This document shows positions 12,160 to 24,186 of a stretch of 64,000 bases of DNA, one piece after another. The notes under the pieces are model-generated. The model ran no database searches and was not told where the DNA came from. It saw nothing but the letters and a program-made list of their open reading frames with translations. The stretch's first letter is position 1, and every line of letters begins with the position of its first letter. Origin of the DNA: Plantago ovata. Lineage: Eukaryota > Streptophyta > Magnoliopsida > Lamiales > Plantaginaceae. The translations under genes were made by a program, and so were the position numbers. The stretch is from the NCBI GenBank assembly GCA_028274465.1, contig CM051456.1, positions 5,953,545-6,017,544 of the forward strand. Direction: 5' to 3'.

Positions 12160-12879
12160 GGGTCTATTGATTTTTAATACCTTTTTTTTACCCTAATAAT
12201 AAAATTAACATTCTTATGCATACAATTACATTTTAATTCACAGTCAACACAAATTCATTATTTCAAAATTTAATTTTGAAACCGTCCTTAGTGTTTTAAA
12301 TAAAAAATAGGACAACAATGTTTATTTTTTTTCTTTTTCTCTTTTTTCTTTTTTTTGTTTTTTCTTTTTCTTTTTCCTTTTTCAATTCTTCTTCGTCTTC
12401 GGTACGGGAGCAAGCTCCGGTCCAGTCATCGGTACGGGAGCAAGCTCCGGTCCAGTCACCGGTACCGGAGCTGTGTATCAAGGAGACATGCTCCGATCAG
12501 AGAGCATGTTTTCTCCGATTTGGAGTTTCCAAACTCCAAATCGCTCCGATATGGAGTTTCGAAACTCCAGATTGCAGTTTTGAATACTCCGGCATCGGAG
12601 TTTGTGAAGAAGAAGAAGAGTGGAAAAAAAAGGAAAAAAAGAAAAGAAAAAGTAAAAGAAAAATGCAAAAATAAATAAAATAAATAAAAGAAAAATAAGA
12701 GTTAGTGCAAATTTTTCCTTTTTTTACTTTAAAACACTAAGGATTGTTTGGATTCATCAAAATCAAATTTTGGAATAATGAATTTGTGTTGACTTTGGAC
12801 TAAAATGTAATTGTGTGCACATGAAGGTCTTTTCTGAGAAAGGACAATTAGTTGTCACTAAAAATCAAATAACTCTCCC
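12160..12879. mobile_element. 720-bp palindromic (foldback) element with TA flanks
   Basis: The two arms, ~12160-12300 and ~12728-12879, are inverted copies (AACACTAAGGA, AATGAATTTGTGTTGACT and AAATGTAATTG each occur on both sides in opposite orientation). Even the T-rich and A-rich inner stretches mirror each other. The ends are GGGTCTATTGATTTTTA and the reverse complement of TAAAAATCAA...CTCCC, flanked by TA (12158-59 and 12880-81). The centre has a 30-bp unit (CGGTACGGGAGCAAGCTCCG) repeated just over twice, then small hairpins around TTTGGAGTTTCCAAACTCC. There is no transposase. The flank to the right (12882-13000) resumes homology with the 3' flank of the 18541 gene, confirming an insertion. 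Confidence 0.75.
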
Positions 12880-14079
12880 TATTATATTATTATATTATAG
12901 TATGTGATGATGATCGATTTTAATTACTTCATCACATAAGATCAATAAGATTTTTAATTACTACACTATGTTGTCATTGCCTAGCTACTTCTACAATTCA
13001 ATCTTTTTCATTTACCGCTTGTTTGGGAGAGAATTGTAAAAGCAATCATAAGGATGGTTTTATTTATTTATTTTGAAGTGTAATCAACCCCCTCTCTCAA
13101 ATGTGTGTCGCGGAGTCAGTAAATAAATAAAAGTGTGGCTAATTATAAAAGGGTCAAGTTGCACTGTGACAAATACGGTTAACACATATTTTTAAACTAA
13201 TGTAACCTTGAAAGTTGAAGTGAACTATACATTTTTCGCTTCAAAATAAGTAAATACGGTATATCTCCGATCAGGAATCATTTAATTATATGATTTTGTA
13301 TATAATTTTATTTTATAATTGAATATACATGCCATAGGGCGGTGATAAGAAAATAATAATGAGTAGAAGAAGAAAAAAAGATGGAAAACAAAGGAAATGG
13401 AGATGAAAAACAAGTAAAGGATGGAAAAAGGCTAGGAAAAATAGATGGAAAACAAGGAAGAAAAAATATTTATTAAAACAAATATGATAAAATATTGGAA
13501 AGGGGTAGGTAACAAGTATTTGACGTTGCGAAGCATCGAACCGAAGCCTGTAAGCTAAAAACCCAGAGCTCTTGCCATTCATACAAACAAATTTTGATGA
13601 GCTACTAGCTAGTACTATAATGAAAAATAAACTCTGCCCCTGGGTTATGCACCAATGTTATTAATTGTGATCAAGAATGTTAGATTTACTAAAATGTGAC
13701 AGTCAATAATTTCTAATTAGCACTATTTTACTTTAAGGTAGAGCTCATGGTAGATACTAGCTAGGAGGCAGGAGCCACCAACTTTAAAACAGGCTACATA
13801 TTCATCCTAATATGTACATACACACCCTTCCTCTCATCTCTATTAATTTACGTCTTTTTTAACATCTTTTTCATTTAATTTTCCAAAAGCCTGTGAAATT
13901 TGATACTCCTATCATTAAAGAAAGAAATTAAAGCTAGATTTAATTTGATATCATTAAATAAAGAAATTCCGTTTCAAAAAAATTAAAGAAATAAACTAAA
14001 GCTGGATTTAATTTGATATCATTAAATAGAGAAATTCCGTTTCAAAAAAATTAGAGCTGGATTTAATTATCGTAATTAA
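12880..14079. other. Flank of the peptide copy, then displaced distal promoter of 18541
   Basis: Bases 12882-13000 correspond to the 3' flank of the 18541 gene. Bases 13840-14079 correspond to the distal promoter seen at 11690-11795 (CCAAAAGCCTGT(G/T)AAATTTGATA to ATTTAATTATCGTAA). Here a ~70 bp part containing GATATCATTAAATA and AAATTCCGTTTC is duplicated in tandem. The rest holds no recognisable gene. Confidence 0.65.
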
Positions 14080-14091
14080 CTAGTTAATTAA

Positions 14092-14111
14092 CCCGTCGAG
14101 TACTCGACGGG
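14092..14111 (-). repeat. Helitron 3' terminal hairpin
   Basis: CCCGTCGAGTACTCGACGGG is a perfect 20-bp palindrome. It lies 8 nt from the terminal CTAG on the minus strand, where a Helitron termination hairpin is expected. Confidence 0.85.
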
Positions 14112-14289
14112 GCATAAAAAAGTTGTGCGCACATTTGTTACTATATAAATTTGATTATGTGGAATAACAAATAAAGAAAGATATTGCTCATATGTGTATT
14201 GTTACACAATTGTTTATCTCTCCATATCGGTCTATGTTTATCATAAGCATTACCACTCATCAACTCTTAACTGGAACATCTTATAGTAT

Positions 14290-16510
14290 CCAAAAACTTA
14301 ATAGGATGTATTTTTTCATTGAATTAGAATGTCATATGTCAATTTAATATCTCCCCATTATCATTTTCATTGGCATTGGTACTATTATCGACCTCCAACA
14401 ACCATCGGTACAATGCTATTTTCGATATGAATGTCTTTCCTTTGCCCTATGAACATGGTCATATAATACTCCACTTTTACCAAAGAAAAAATGTTGAATT
14501 TACAAAATACTTAACATGATGTATTTTTCATCTTCAAACTTAACACGTACATGCATAATATTCATATGTGTCATAATTAAGACTGAGTGTAATGTCATCC
14601 ACATGAATGTCTTTTATTTTCCCCGTGACCATGAACTTATCATGGATCATGTATCACCTTCGCTCTATTTTTCTCAAAATAAATGGGTTCCAATATTGGA
14701 GTTCAATAGTCATTCAACAAAACCCCTAATATGTTGAACTTCAAAATAGAATAAGCAAGAATACACTTATTATAGATAGAGAGCCTATAGAGTAGTCTCA
14801 TCTATTGTGATTGTTATTGTTAATTATCACATGAGTACACCAATCGAACACATCTACTGTTTCAGCATAATTAAGACCGAGTATAAAGTCATCCACATGA
14901 ATGTCTTTCATTTGCCCCGTGATCATGAACTTGCCATAGATCCCATATCACGTTCACCCTATTTTTCTTAAATGCGTTCCAATATTGGATTTCAATTCTC
15001 ATTCAGATTCAGCAAAGCCCTTAATCTTTTGAATTTCAAAATAGGATAAAGCCAGTATACACTTATTATGGATAGATAGCCTACATGGTAGTCCGATCAA
15101 ATGCAATTATTACTTTAATTGTTATGGAACACAATGAAACCCATCCACTATTATAAATTATTTCGGCATAATTAAGACTGAGTATAATATCATCCACATG
15201 AATGTCTTTCATTTTCCCCGTGACCATGAATTTGTCATGGATCCTATATCACCTTCGCTCTGTTTTTCCTCAAATTAAATGGGTTCCAATATCGGAGTTC
15301 AATAGTCATTCAACAAAACATCTAATATCATGTTGAACTTCAAAATAGGATAAGTAAGAATACACTTATTATAGATAGAAGCCTACATGGTAGTCCCATC
15401 TATTGTGATTGTTATTGTAAATTATCAAATGAGTACACCAATCGAACACATCCACTGGTTCAACATAATTCAGACGGAGTATAATGTCATCAACATGATT
15501 GTATCTCATTTGCCCCGTGATCATGAACTTGCCATAGATCCCATATCACGTTCACCCTATTTTCCTCAAATGCGTTCCAATATTGGATTTCAGTTCTCAT
15601 TCAGGAACACCCTTAATCTTTTGAATTTCAAAATAGGATAAAGACAGTATACACTTATTATGGATAGATAGCCTACATGGTAGTCCTATCAAATGCAATT
15701 ATTATTTTAATTGTTATGGAACACAAAGAAACTCATCCACTATTATAAATTATTTCAGCATAATTACGACTAAGTATAATGTCATCCACATGAATGTCTT
15801 TCATTTTCCCCGTGACCATGAATTTGTCATGGATCCTATATCACCTTCGCTCTGTTTTTTTCTCAAATTAAATGGGTTCCAATATTGGAGTTCAATAGTC
15901 ATTCAACAAAACCTCTAATATTATGTTGAACTTCAAAATATGATAAGTAAGAATACACTTATTATAGATAGAACCCTATATGGTAGTCCCATCTATTGTG
16001 ATTGTTATTGTAAATTATCACATGAGTACACCATTCGAACACATCCGGTGTTTCAGCATAATTAAGACTGAGTGTAATCTCATCCACATGAATGTCTTTC
16101 ATTTCCCACGTGATCATGAACTTGCCATAGATCCCATATCACGTTCAACCTATTTTCATCAAATGTGTTCCAATATTGGATTTCAATTTTCATTCATCAA
16201 AACCCCTTAGTCTCTTGAATTTCAAAATAGGATAAAGCCAGTATACACTTATATGAATAGATAGGCTACATGGTAGTCCCATCAAATGCAATTATTAGTT
16301 TAATTATTATGGAACACAATCAAACCCATCCACTATTATAAATTATATCGGCATAATTAAGACTGGGTATATTGTCATCCACATGAATGTCTTTCATTTG
16401 CCCCGTGACCATGAACTTGCCATAGATTCTATATCACCTTCACTCTATTTTTCTCAAATGCGTTCATATATTGGAGTTAATAGTCTTTCAACAAAACTCC
16501 TACAACATAT
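14290..16510. repeat. ~297-bp tandem array with alternating (dimeric) units
   Basis: The landmark CATCCACATGAATGTCTTTC recurs at ~14596, 14890, 15190, 15487 (diverged), 15783, 16081 and 16377, spaced 294-300 bp. A diverged first unit lies near 14427. The segment between landmarks alternates: one type has CTATTGTGATTGTTATTGT and ATGAGTACACCA, the other CAAATGCAATTATTA and TTATGGAACACAA. The real repeat is therefore a ~593 bp dimer. Frames of 70-85 codons here are repeat-encoded and not genes. Confidence 0.9.
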
Positions 16511-17155
16511 TTGGATTTGGACTATAGAGGCCTCTCGACGTCTATAATTGACCTCACATTTGGGTTTCAATTAAAGAGGCACCAGGTACTGTTCACATTT
16601 TGAGAGACCTCTCGCTTTTTTCCTCTCATTTCCCTCTCTCTAGTTTCATCTTTCTCTCTTTATTTTCAACTTTCTATCTTCCAATCAATAATCAACATCT
16701 CATGCTTCCACTCGTAATATTCGAATAAATCTATTTTTGGTAATCTAGAGAGCGCCCGTGTCCAATTTATTTACTTTATTGTAACACGTTGCCAATTTTG
16801 ATACTTTTTCAATTTGAATAATTCAAGCATGGTAACACATCCGACATATCGAAAATAGCGAATAAAATAAGAATTAAAAAATTGCAAAAAAAAAAAAAAA
16901 GAAAAATGGAGGGGTGCTATATACAATTTTGGTACTTTGGAGTACCAAACTGGGATTTTAATGCATTGTATAAGACATGCCAATTTTCCTATTGTCTTGA
17001 GAATTTTGGTCCCTCAAGTGAGTGGCTATCACACGCTTGTATTGTTCATATTTTTTACGTTAAATTGGAAAAGTACCAAAATTGGTCAGTGTGTTAAAAA
17101 CTTGCAATGAAGTATCTAAATTGGTCAGTGTGTTAAATTGAACATGGCGCACTCT

Positions 17156-18033
17156 AGACTACCTAATTTGGTCAAGGGCACTCCGGAATAACTGAAATGA
17201 GTTTTACCCTATACAAAGCAAATGATAAACTTATACATGGACGGTGGTAGTATTAAATAATAAATAAATAACTATTTTCTAAAATAATTTTTATGGATAA
17301 AAAGTTTATATGATAGTACCATCATTGATTCGAATGTTATTGTAGTTCTTATTTATTGCGGAATATACATATCAAACATATCTTTCGTTCTAAATTACCT
17401 AAACGCTAAATAAATATCAAATAAAATACATAATGATATTTTCTTTCATTTTCATTGATAGACATATTCAAAATAGTATCACCAAATATGAGTGTTATTA
17501 TAATTTTTTGTGTAATACACATGGCAAATATATTTATTATTCTAAATTATTGTTGAATAAATTCATGAGTAGTGACATAAATACAAAGTAATTTAGACTA
17601 CCTAATTTGGGCAACGGCACTCCGGAATAACTGAAATGAGTTTTACCCTATACAAAGCAAATGATAAACTTATACAGGGACGATGGTAGTATTAAATAAT
17701 AAATAAATAACTATTTTCTAAAATAATTTTTATGGATAAAAAGTTTATATGATAGTACCATCACTGATTCGAATGTTATTGTAGTTCTTATTTATTACGG
17801 AATATACATATCAAACATATCTTTCGTTCTAAATTACCTAAACGCTAAATAAATATCAAATAAAATACATAATGATATTTTCTTTCATTTTCATTGATAG
17901 ACATATTCAAAATAGTATCACCAAATATGAGTGTTATTATAATTTTTTGTGTAATACACATGGCAAATATATCTATTATTCTAAATTATTGTTGAATAAA
18001 TTCATGAGTAGTGACATAAATACAAAGTAATTA
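17156..18033. repeat. 439-bp tandem duplication inside the Helitron
   Basis: 17156-17594 and 17595-18033 are nearly identical, running from AGACTACCTAATTTGG to ACATAAATACAAAGTAATT. Only a few substitutions separate them, so the duplication is recent. Confidence 0.9.
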
Positions 18034-18458
18034 AAATATTATTCCTTCTTTTTCTGTCATTTTTTTTATTTTTTAATGTATACATGAAATTTTCGACAGA
18101 GGAATCAAAATTTTGATTATAAGATAGAAATTCTAGTGTTAATTGAATTTGGAGAGATTATATTTTCACCACGTTTATTTTCAGGAATACGCTTAGGAGA
18201 TTATATTTTGAGTTAGATTAATTATTTTTTGGCATATGCTTAGTTGAATTTTAATTTTATTCTATTTTTAGTCAATGTTTTCCAAGTGAATTTTAAAATA
18301 AATTTATTCCAATTAAATGAGAAATTGACACGTCAGCATAAACTTGAATTGAGCATTCTGATTGGTTGATATTTTTAGAATGTGAACTCTGCTTTTATAT
18401 ATTATATAGATTTCATTGGAAACCTAAAAAAAGGGGATGTGATCATGTGAGGTATGGC

Positions 18459-18466
18459 TATAAATA
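18459..18466 (+). promoter_or_regulatory. TATA box of peptide gene 18541
   Basis: TATAAATA lies in the family context GGCTATAAATAGGGG, 82 bp before the ATG. It lies only ~50 bp downstream of the Helitron end, so upstream elements now come from the transposon. Confidence 0.75.
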
Positions 18467-18540
18467 GGGGCTGTGTATGATTAAACATTTGCATAATCGC
18501 AATAAGATATATATTTTGGTGCAATTACATTTAAGGAAAG

Positions 18541-18765
18541 ATGAAGATGATGCAAGTTTGTTTAGTACTAGCGATGGTAATGTCCCTGATGTTGATGAAT
18601 TGCAGTGAAGCAACAGATGATTTTAATCAATGTTGGGATGCATGTAAAGAGGAACATAACTGTTATCATATTGGTGAGGGGTGCATTGTTATGTGCTTTA
18701 TGGTTTGTCAACACAAATATCCTCCATCTCCTCCTCCTCCTCATACACATACCAATCTGGTTTGA
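18541..18765 (+). CDS. Secreted six-cysteine peptide (thionin-like), 74 aa
   Basis: Intact relative of the 9372 gene. The signal peptide is about residues 1-24 (ending near CSEA). The mature part has six cysteines spaced C-x3-C-x5-C-x6-C-x3-C-x3-C, then a proline-rich tail (PPSPPPP). It is a single exon, and the start was chosen by the family alignment (MKMM). The gene survives although a Helitron has replaced its promoter beyond about -130. Likely a secreted defence or signalling peptide; the function is inferred only from architecture. Confidence 0.75.
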   Translation: MKMMQVCLVLAMVMSLMLMNCSEATDDFNQCWDACKEEHNCYHIGEGCIVMCFMVCQHKYPPSPPPPHTHTNLV

Positions 18766-19144
18766 ATAATTATGTATTATTGTAATATTATACACTATGT
18801 GATGATGAATTGATAATCATGATCGATTTTACTTCATCATATATATAACATCAATAAGATTTTTAATTACCAGTACTACGTTATTATTGTCAACGTGTAC
18901 TATTTACCGCTGGTTTGGGACTTGGGAGACACTTATAAGAATGGCGAATTTTTTTACTGTAATACCGTACAAACGCACTTATGTACGGATGTTAATGTCT
19001 ATCAAGAATTGAACTTTAGATTTACTAAAATGTGACGGTTTATACAATCAAATTAGCACTACTTTACTTTAAAGTGGAGCTCATGCTAGCTATTAGGAAC
19101 CATCAATACTTTTAAAACATGCAACATATTCATGATATGTATTT
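18766..19144. other. 3' flank of peptide gene
   Basis: The part up to ~18900 matches 12882-13000 downstream of the broken copy (ATCAATAAGATTTTTAATTAC). No gene is seen. Confidence 0.5.
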
Positions 19145-20410
19145 GATACGATTCATCACCAATACACATTTCTCATCTGTTTTTCTTTTTCTTTTAATAA
19201 AATTAAATTCTCGGTAGAGTTAGATACAAATTTAATAATAAAAATGTGATTTTTTTTTGTCAAACCCTTATTCAAAAGACCAAAAATAAAAATTTAGGCA
19301 CTTCATAGACTGTTAGTCAGTTTTTATTGTTTTATTGTACATCTTCGCTTGTTTATTATATTTGTGATTATTTAAATATTTTTCTTATTTAGTATTTTTA
19401 TGGTTTGATTGAATTAAATAATATATATGTATCTATGTGATTGTATTCAGTAGAAGTAGAGGAAGTAGATTCATGGTATGCTATTCCTAAAACGACTTAG
19501 CAGCTACTTTCTTAATTCTCCCAAACATATTAATTAGGGCTTGCAAGTGATTTAGGGATTTCTCCGGCATCCAATTTGGGAATTTGGTTGGCAACATCAG
19601 TTTATCATAGTGAAAAAGACCTGTTTGCCCTCCGTAATGGTTTAGTTTAGTTTATGGAAACTACGTACAAAGACTTAATACTAATTGAAAAAGCCAGCAT
19701 AGTCTTTTGTACTCTTATTACACAAACGACCTCAAAGCTTGAGAATTATGAAATGATCACATGCCCATTTGAAGCAGGTACTTATTTTGCAAATCTTATA
19801 TATGGATCCAAGATCCACAAGGCCGATGAAATGGCTAGGATGACCTCCTTGCGTTATATACGGTTCTTTTCTTAAGTCCGGCTCTGGTTTTCTTTAGTTG
19901 CGCAGCCGCGTTTTCATAGTTTAAGATTAATTTGTAGTCAAACTTCGAAACTGTTGACCGCGAAAAGTCAAAACGGTTGAACTGTTTTGGGACGGAGGGA
20001 GTATGTATTCAATACCGATTCATCACCAATACACATCTCTCATCTCTATTTTTATTTTTATTTTTTCTTTTTAATAAAATTAAATTCTCAGATAGAGTCG
20101 GATATGAATTTAATGATAAAAAGTGAATTTTTTTTGGTCAAACCCTTGTTCAGAAGACCATAAATAAAAATTTCAAGCAGTTCATAGATAGTTAGTGAGT
20201 TTTAGTGTTTTATCGTACATCTTCGCTTGTTTATTAGATTTGTGATTATTATAAATATTTTTCTTATTTAGTGTTTTTATGGTTTGACTGACTGAATTCT
20301 TGAATTAAATAATATTCATTTATTGTACATCTTCGCTTGTTCCTAAAACGACGTACGTAGCAGCTACTTTATCAATTGTCCCAAACATATTAATTAGGGC
20401 TTGCAAGCAA
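19145..20410. repeat. Direct duplication of ~420 bp
   Basis: 19145-19565 and 20012-20410 share the same order of landmarks (ATTCATCACCAATACACAT, GTCAAACCCTT, ACATCTTCGCTTGTTTATTA, AACATATTAATTAGGGCTTG). Divergence is moderate, with small indels. Bases ~19905-19994, between the copies, end in GGGACGGAGGGAGTA, the typical end of a Stowaway-type MITE, so half an element marks the junction. Confidence 0.8.
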
Positions 20411-20819
20411 TTTAGGGAATGGTATTCTTTTCCTCTATTGGTGTTAATAAAAAAAAGAGGGAATGGTGTTAATTTTCGATCCTCTTCTTTTCCTCTATTG
20501 GTGTTAATTTTAGGGAATGGTATTCTTTGGGATAAATATTGGAAGACATGCATGCATATGTATGAAACTTTAAACTGACAACATAAACTATACTAATTCG
20601 CTCAAGCTATATTCTTCTTCTTCTTAGACTTGTACAACTTTAGAAATTTGAAAAATGTAAGAAAGTGAAATCCAACTTTTTACTCCACTAATATTAGTGG
20701 AAATTTTAGTGCAAGTCTTTTAACTCCACTAATATTAGTAAGAGTAACACTTTAATTTTCAGTCACTGCTAATATTTTCTACATGGTGATGGCCTGGTTG
20801 GGCTATTCACCGCAAACAA
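20411..20819. other. No gene seen
   Basis: Short internal repeats occur (TCTTTTCCTCTATTGGTGTT twice, near 20427 and 20485; ACTCCACTAATATTAGT twice, near 20681 and 20721). No coding signal. Confidence 0.5.
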
Positions 20820-20821
20820 TA

Positions 20822-21041
20822 CTCCATCCGTTCTCTCTAAAACTTCCTATAAATTTTTAAAAAATAATTAAAAATAATAAAGAGTTCGAAAAAAGTTTGT
20901 AAGGGTTATAAACTTCAACTTTAAGTAATTATGCATGTAAAATCACCATTTATAATTTTTATTCTAAGATCTATTTGTAATTATTTTTCTAAAATTGTTT
21001 TGATAATAGTAAACATGAAACTTTAGAGAGAACGGAGGGAG
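20822..21041. mobile_element. Stowaway-type MITE, 220 bp
   Basis: CTCCATCCGTTCTCTCTAAA at the left and its inverted counterpart TTTAGAGAGAACGGAGGGAG at the right, flanked by TA on both sides (20820-21 and 21042-43). AT-rich interior. This fits the Stowaway (Tc1/mariner-derived) consensus. Confidence 0.9.
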
Positions 21042-21043
21042 TA

Positions 21044-22042
21044 CTATTAAAATTTACATTAGCATGAAACTCAAAATTAAAAAAAAATAAATTCACCAGC
21101 ATAATCACCTTTCTAATCTTGCAAATTGTTTTGCATTTGGTGACTATTAGAAAACTTGTAATTTTGATGAGCAATTAACCATGCCAAATTAAGTTAAAGT
21201 CCATTAACTAGAACTCTTAAGGTCCATATGAATTTATATTTTAAAGGATATTGTAAAAGAGGAACGTTTGATTGCTAAAGACGTAGTGTAGGTACTAGAT
21301 AAGTTCTTAGGCTTGCTGATGATGTACTTTGTTTGCAAAAACAATCGATTGAAGACCTAGAACCACTCAAAAAGTTGTAGACAAGAAGACTGAAGACTTA
21401 AAAGATTTCTGAGAAAGGTATCTACAAAGGCACATGTTGCTTCAGAAAGTGAGAAATTCAACAATCAAATAGTTTAAGTGAAAATCTATATGACAGAGTA
21501 GGTTGAACTTTTTGAACTGAGACTGCTTGCTAACTGATAACATATGTGACCTGCCTTGCTGATCACTTTACATTCTGGATCCAACATTCAAGTTTGAATA
21601 TCAAAGACCATTAAATGCTAAACACGCGTTTTGAAGATTGAAGACTAGAAAACAAGCTGCTGATAGTGACAACATAACAAGATAGTGAAATCTCTTGGTT
21701 TAGCCAAATAATTCAAATTCAAACGGCTCCCTTGAGACAATATAAATAAAGGGTCTTAGGATGAGTATATATAAGGGTGTGTCAACAACGTGATCAAACT
21801 CTCACCTGTGCTTACAAACCTTCAAATTATCTCTACTCTTAAACTGTCTATTGATACGTTCCAAGACTTAAACTTGAAACCAAAGCTACTTGTGAAGAAG
21901 TAGAATACTGAAACTCAGTGGGAGCTGAATGCTGCTGAAACTCATATTCGAGAAGAAAATCAGCTATATATGAAACCATCCATGTTTAAACTAATAGCAG
22001 CTCCAAGTACAATATGTATTGTACTCATCTTCTTCATTTTTA
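21044..22042. other. Unassigned repeat-like DNA
   Basis: No open frame of interest. A TATATAAGGG motif at ~21768 and the surrounding composition would fit an old LTR, but I could not pair the ends, so no element is called. Confidence 0.35.
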
Positions 22043-22201
22043 GTCCGTTTCTTTAGATTGTTTACGTTTCCTTTTTTGACAAACTTTTATCTCACAACTT
22101 TATCGTGGGTTCTGCCACTAACTCAAACACCACACACATTATACCAACTTCCTTAAAACCGTTCCAAAAGCAAACGTAAACATCTAAAAAAAACGGATGA
22201 G
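22043..22201. mobile_element. Short MITE, ~159 bp, TA flanks
   Basis: Inverted ends: GTCCGTTTCTTTAGATTGTT at the left; the right end in reverse complement reads CTCATCCGTTTTTTTTAGATG. Both lead into GTTTACGTTT. TA lies on either side. The older copy is at 10020-10190. Confidence 0.7.
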
Positions 22202-22229
22202 TATAACACAAGTGGATAATAACAAAGAC

Positions 22230-23270
22230 ATATTTATTCTTACATGATTATTGGGCCACGTCCATGTCTGTTAAGGTTAAGCCTACCAACCACGTATGTG
22301 TGAGGACACTTGGCAAACTGTTGTGGTGGCAGCGACATGTGCTCCTCCAAGGTCTATAAAAGGAGTGATTCTCAAGAAAAAGCTAAGGAGGAAAACACAT
22401 TAGGACAACACTCTCAAGAACTTCACTCTCCAGGCACAACCTTGAGTCTTCTTGGTGGGAAGAACTCTGAGCAAAATAAAATACATTCTTGGAGAAATAT
22501 CCTTTGATCTAGTTACTATTTTCCTATTCTGTACACATTCTCAATATGCTAACAAGGTAGGTCTTCAACCACCTTCAAGTAAAGTCTTATCTTTCGGTTT
22601 GACCACACGACAGACCGGATTTACAAATCCCCCCCCCCCCAGGTAGGTACACACCGGGAGCCATACAGATAGTGATGATGCGACATTCAATGATCCAGTC
22701 CAGTCCAGCGGAGTCCTGTGCCGTCTGGTAGAACTCACAGTCTACCTTACCACACAGAGGAGCTTGTAACCCTTAAGTCTCATTCCTAACATTTCGGGAG
22801 GCGATCTCAGGACCTAAGTTCGCGTATTATCTTTAGGGAAATCACATCCCATCATGTCAAAGTGACAAAATATTGACTTTGAAGAAATCTAAATCTTCAA
22901 GTGTTCGAGAGGCTTTCACATGAAGTCGAAGCATATGTGACCTATGTTCTTCTTCAACCATGGTCTACAACAAGGGTTCACCCGAGCGCAACATATTCGC
23001 TCAATTGAAGATATTGCATATTTGTTCACTGTGTGATTCCAACATAATCAGTTTAGCAGTTTGTTTGGAAGATTGCATGCACTGCGAAGGTTCAAATGCT
23101 GGAAGTGATGTTTCAATCAGGGGAGAGGGATACACACTGCATTCTTTTTCCCTTGACTAAGTTTTTATCCCAATGAGTTTTTCTTATCAAGGTTTTTAAG
23201 AGGCAGTACTCTCACCGCGTACCCACGATCTTCAACTCATGTTTCATTCAAGGGGAGTATATATTCTTCA
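22230..23270 (+). mobile_element. Fossil LTR retroelement fragments (Copia-like)
   Basis: 22230-22880 has an LTR-like layout with a TCTATAAAAGG promoter motif. 22960-23270 has the arrangement typical of the end of a plant Copia internal region (the TTTTTCCCTTGACTAAG / TTTATCCCAATGAGTTTTTC / AAGGTTTTTAA series, then a purine-rich AAGGGGAGT). No gag-pol frame remains; it is broken, fragmentary and old. Confidence 0.5.
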
Positions 23271-24133
23271 TATATTATCATACTGATTGATCAGAATAAG
23301 ACATTCTTTTTTTCCAGTTATTATTCAACACTTTTCTCATTTTTGTACAATATAGAATGTTGTCTTTTTTGAAATTTTACCTTTCTAATGGAAAACCAGG
23401 GAAAAAAGTTACCTTTTAATCCGGGGAATGCTGTAACGCGTATAGAATGAAAAATTGAAAATGCCTATTTTTCCATGTTCTATGCATTTATCTAAGGATT
23501 TATCTGATTACGTTACTAACTTGTAGCGTGAAACAGCATCATGTCAAAGTTACGTACAAGTCTAAAATTGAGTCTTCTTTAAATTGCTGCATGAAAAATA
23601 CACGATGAAACGTATAGAATTTAAAAACTAGAGACGTATATAATCTAAAAAAATGGACAAATATGGAATATGTATAAAATGTAAAAAAAAAGATGAGTAC
23701 TATTTACTACAATTAGTATGTCTGTATTTATGTTTCGTCTGTACGTGAGACAGTGTGCTAATTTCTTTTTTTTTTTTCTTTTTTTGAGACGACGTGCTAA
23801 TTACTAATTAGCATTTTGAAACCGAAATCTATTTTTCAAATAAAAATTATAATAGTAAATTAAGATAAAATAAAAACTGTAACCTTTTTAAATTTTTAGT
23901 CAGGAAAGTCTACTCTTCTTGTTAGGCAAAGAGAATGGACGATTCCTGTTGATCGTGACGATAATCAATTGTTTTAAGTCAATTAAGTCATAATGATAGC
24001 GGTCTGGTTCAATTGTTCTAAGACTAATCAATTATCCACTATAATTGTAAAAGCCTTAAACAAATTTCACATACAAAGTTCACAACTATTCAAACTCTTT
24101 AGTGCATCTCATGATGATACCAATTAAACCATC
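23271..24133. other. Upstream region of the thaumatin-like gene
   Basis: AT-rich. No gene or clear repeat was recognised beyond homopolymer runs near 23768. Confidence 0.5.
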
Positions 24134-24141
24134 TATAAATA
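24134..24141 (+). promoter_or_regulatory. TATA box of thaumatin-like gene
   Basis: TATAAATA lies 53 bp before the first ATG of the thaumatin-like frame (24187). Confidence 0.65.
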
Positions 24142-24186
24142 CAAACCTCTCAAACCATTTAGTATTTACCAACACAAATAACCAAC

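Larger units (their letters stand above)
14080..18410 (-). mobile_element. Helitron, 4.33 kb, non-autonomous
   Basis: Read on the minus strand, the element starts at 18410 with TCTATATAATATATAAAAGC and ends at 14080 with a 20-bp perfect palindrome, 8 nt and CTAG. This is the textbook Helitron structure (5' TC, 3' hairpin, CTRR). It sits between host A (18411) and T (14079) without a target duplication. The empty site is visible in the paralog at 11780-11800 (ATTATCGTAA followed by TTTCATTGG), which shows what the DNA looked like before insertion. There are no Rep or helicase frames, so it is non-autonomous. It carries the ~297 bp tandem array and a 439 bp direct duplication. It separates the distal promoter half from the gene at 18541. 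Confidence 0.85.

Noticed and set aside
12296-12678. Frames rich in Phe/Ser and Lys/Glu
   Set aside because: They translate the T-rich and A-rich arms of the palindromic element.
14516-16210. Three similar 70-85 codon frames (RDHELAIDPISRSPYF type)
   Set aside because: Repeat-encoded by the ~297 bp array; similarity reflects tandem duplication, and frames are interrupted in other units.
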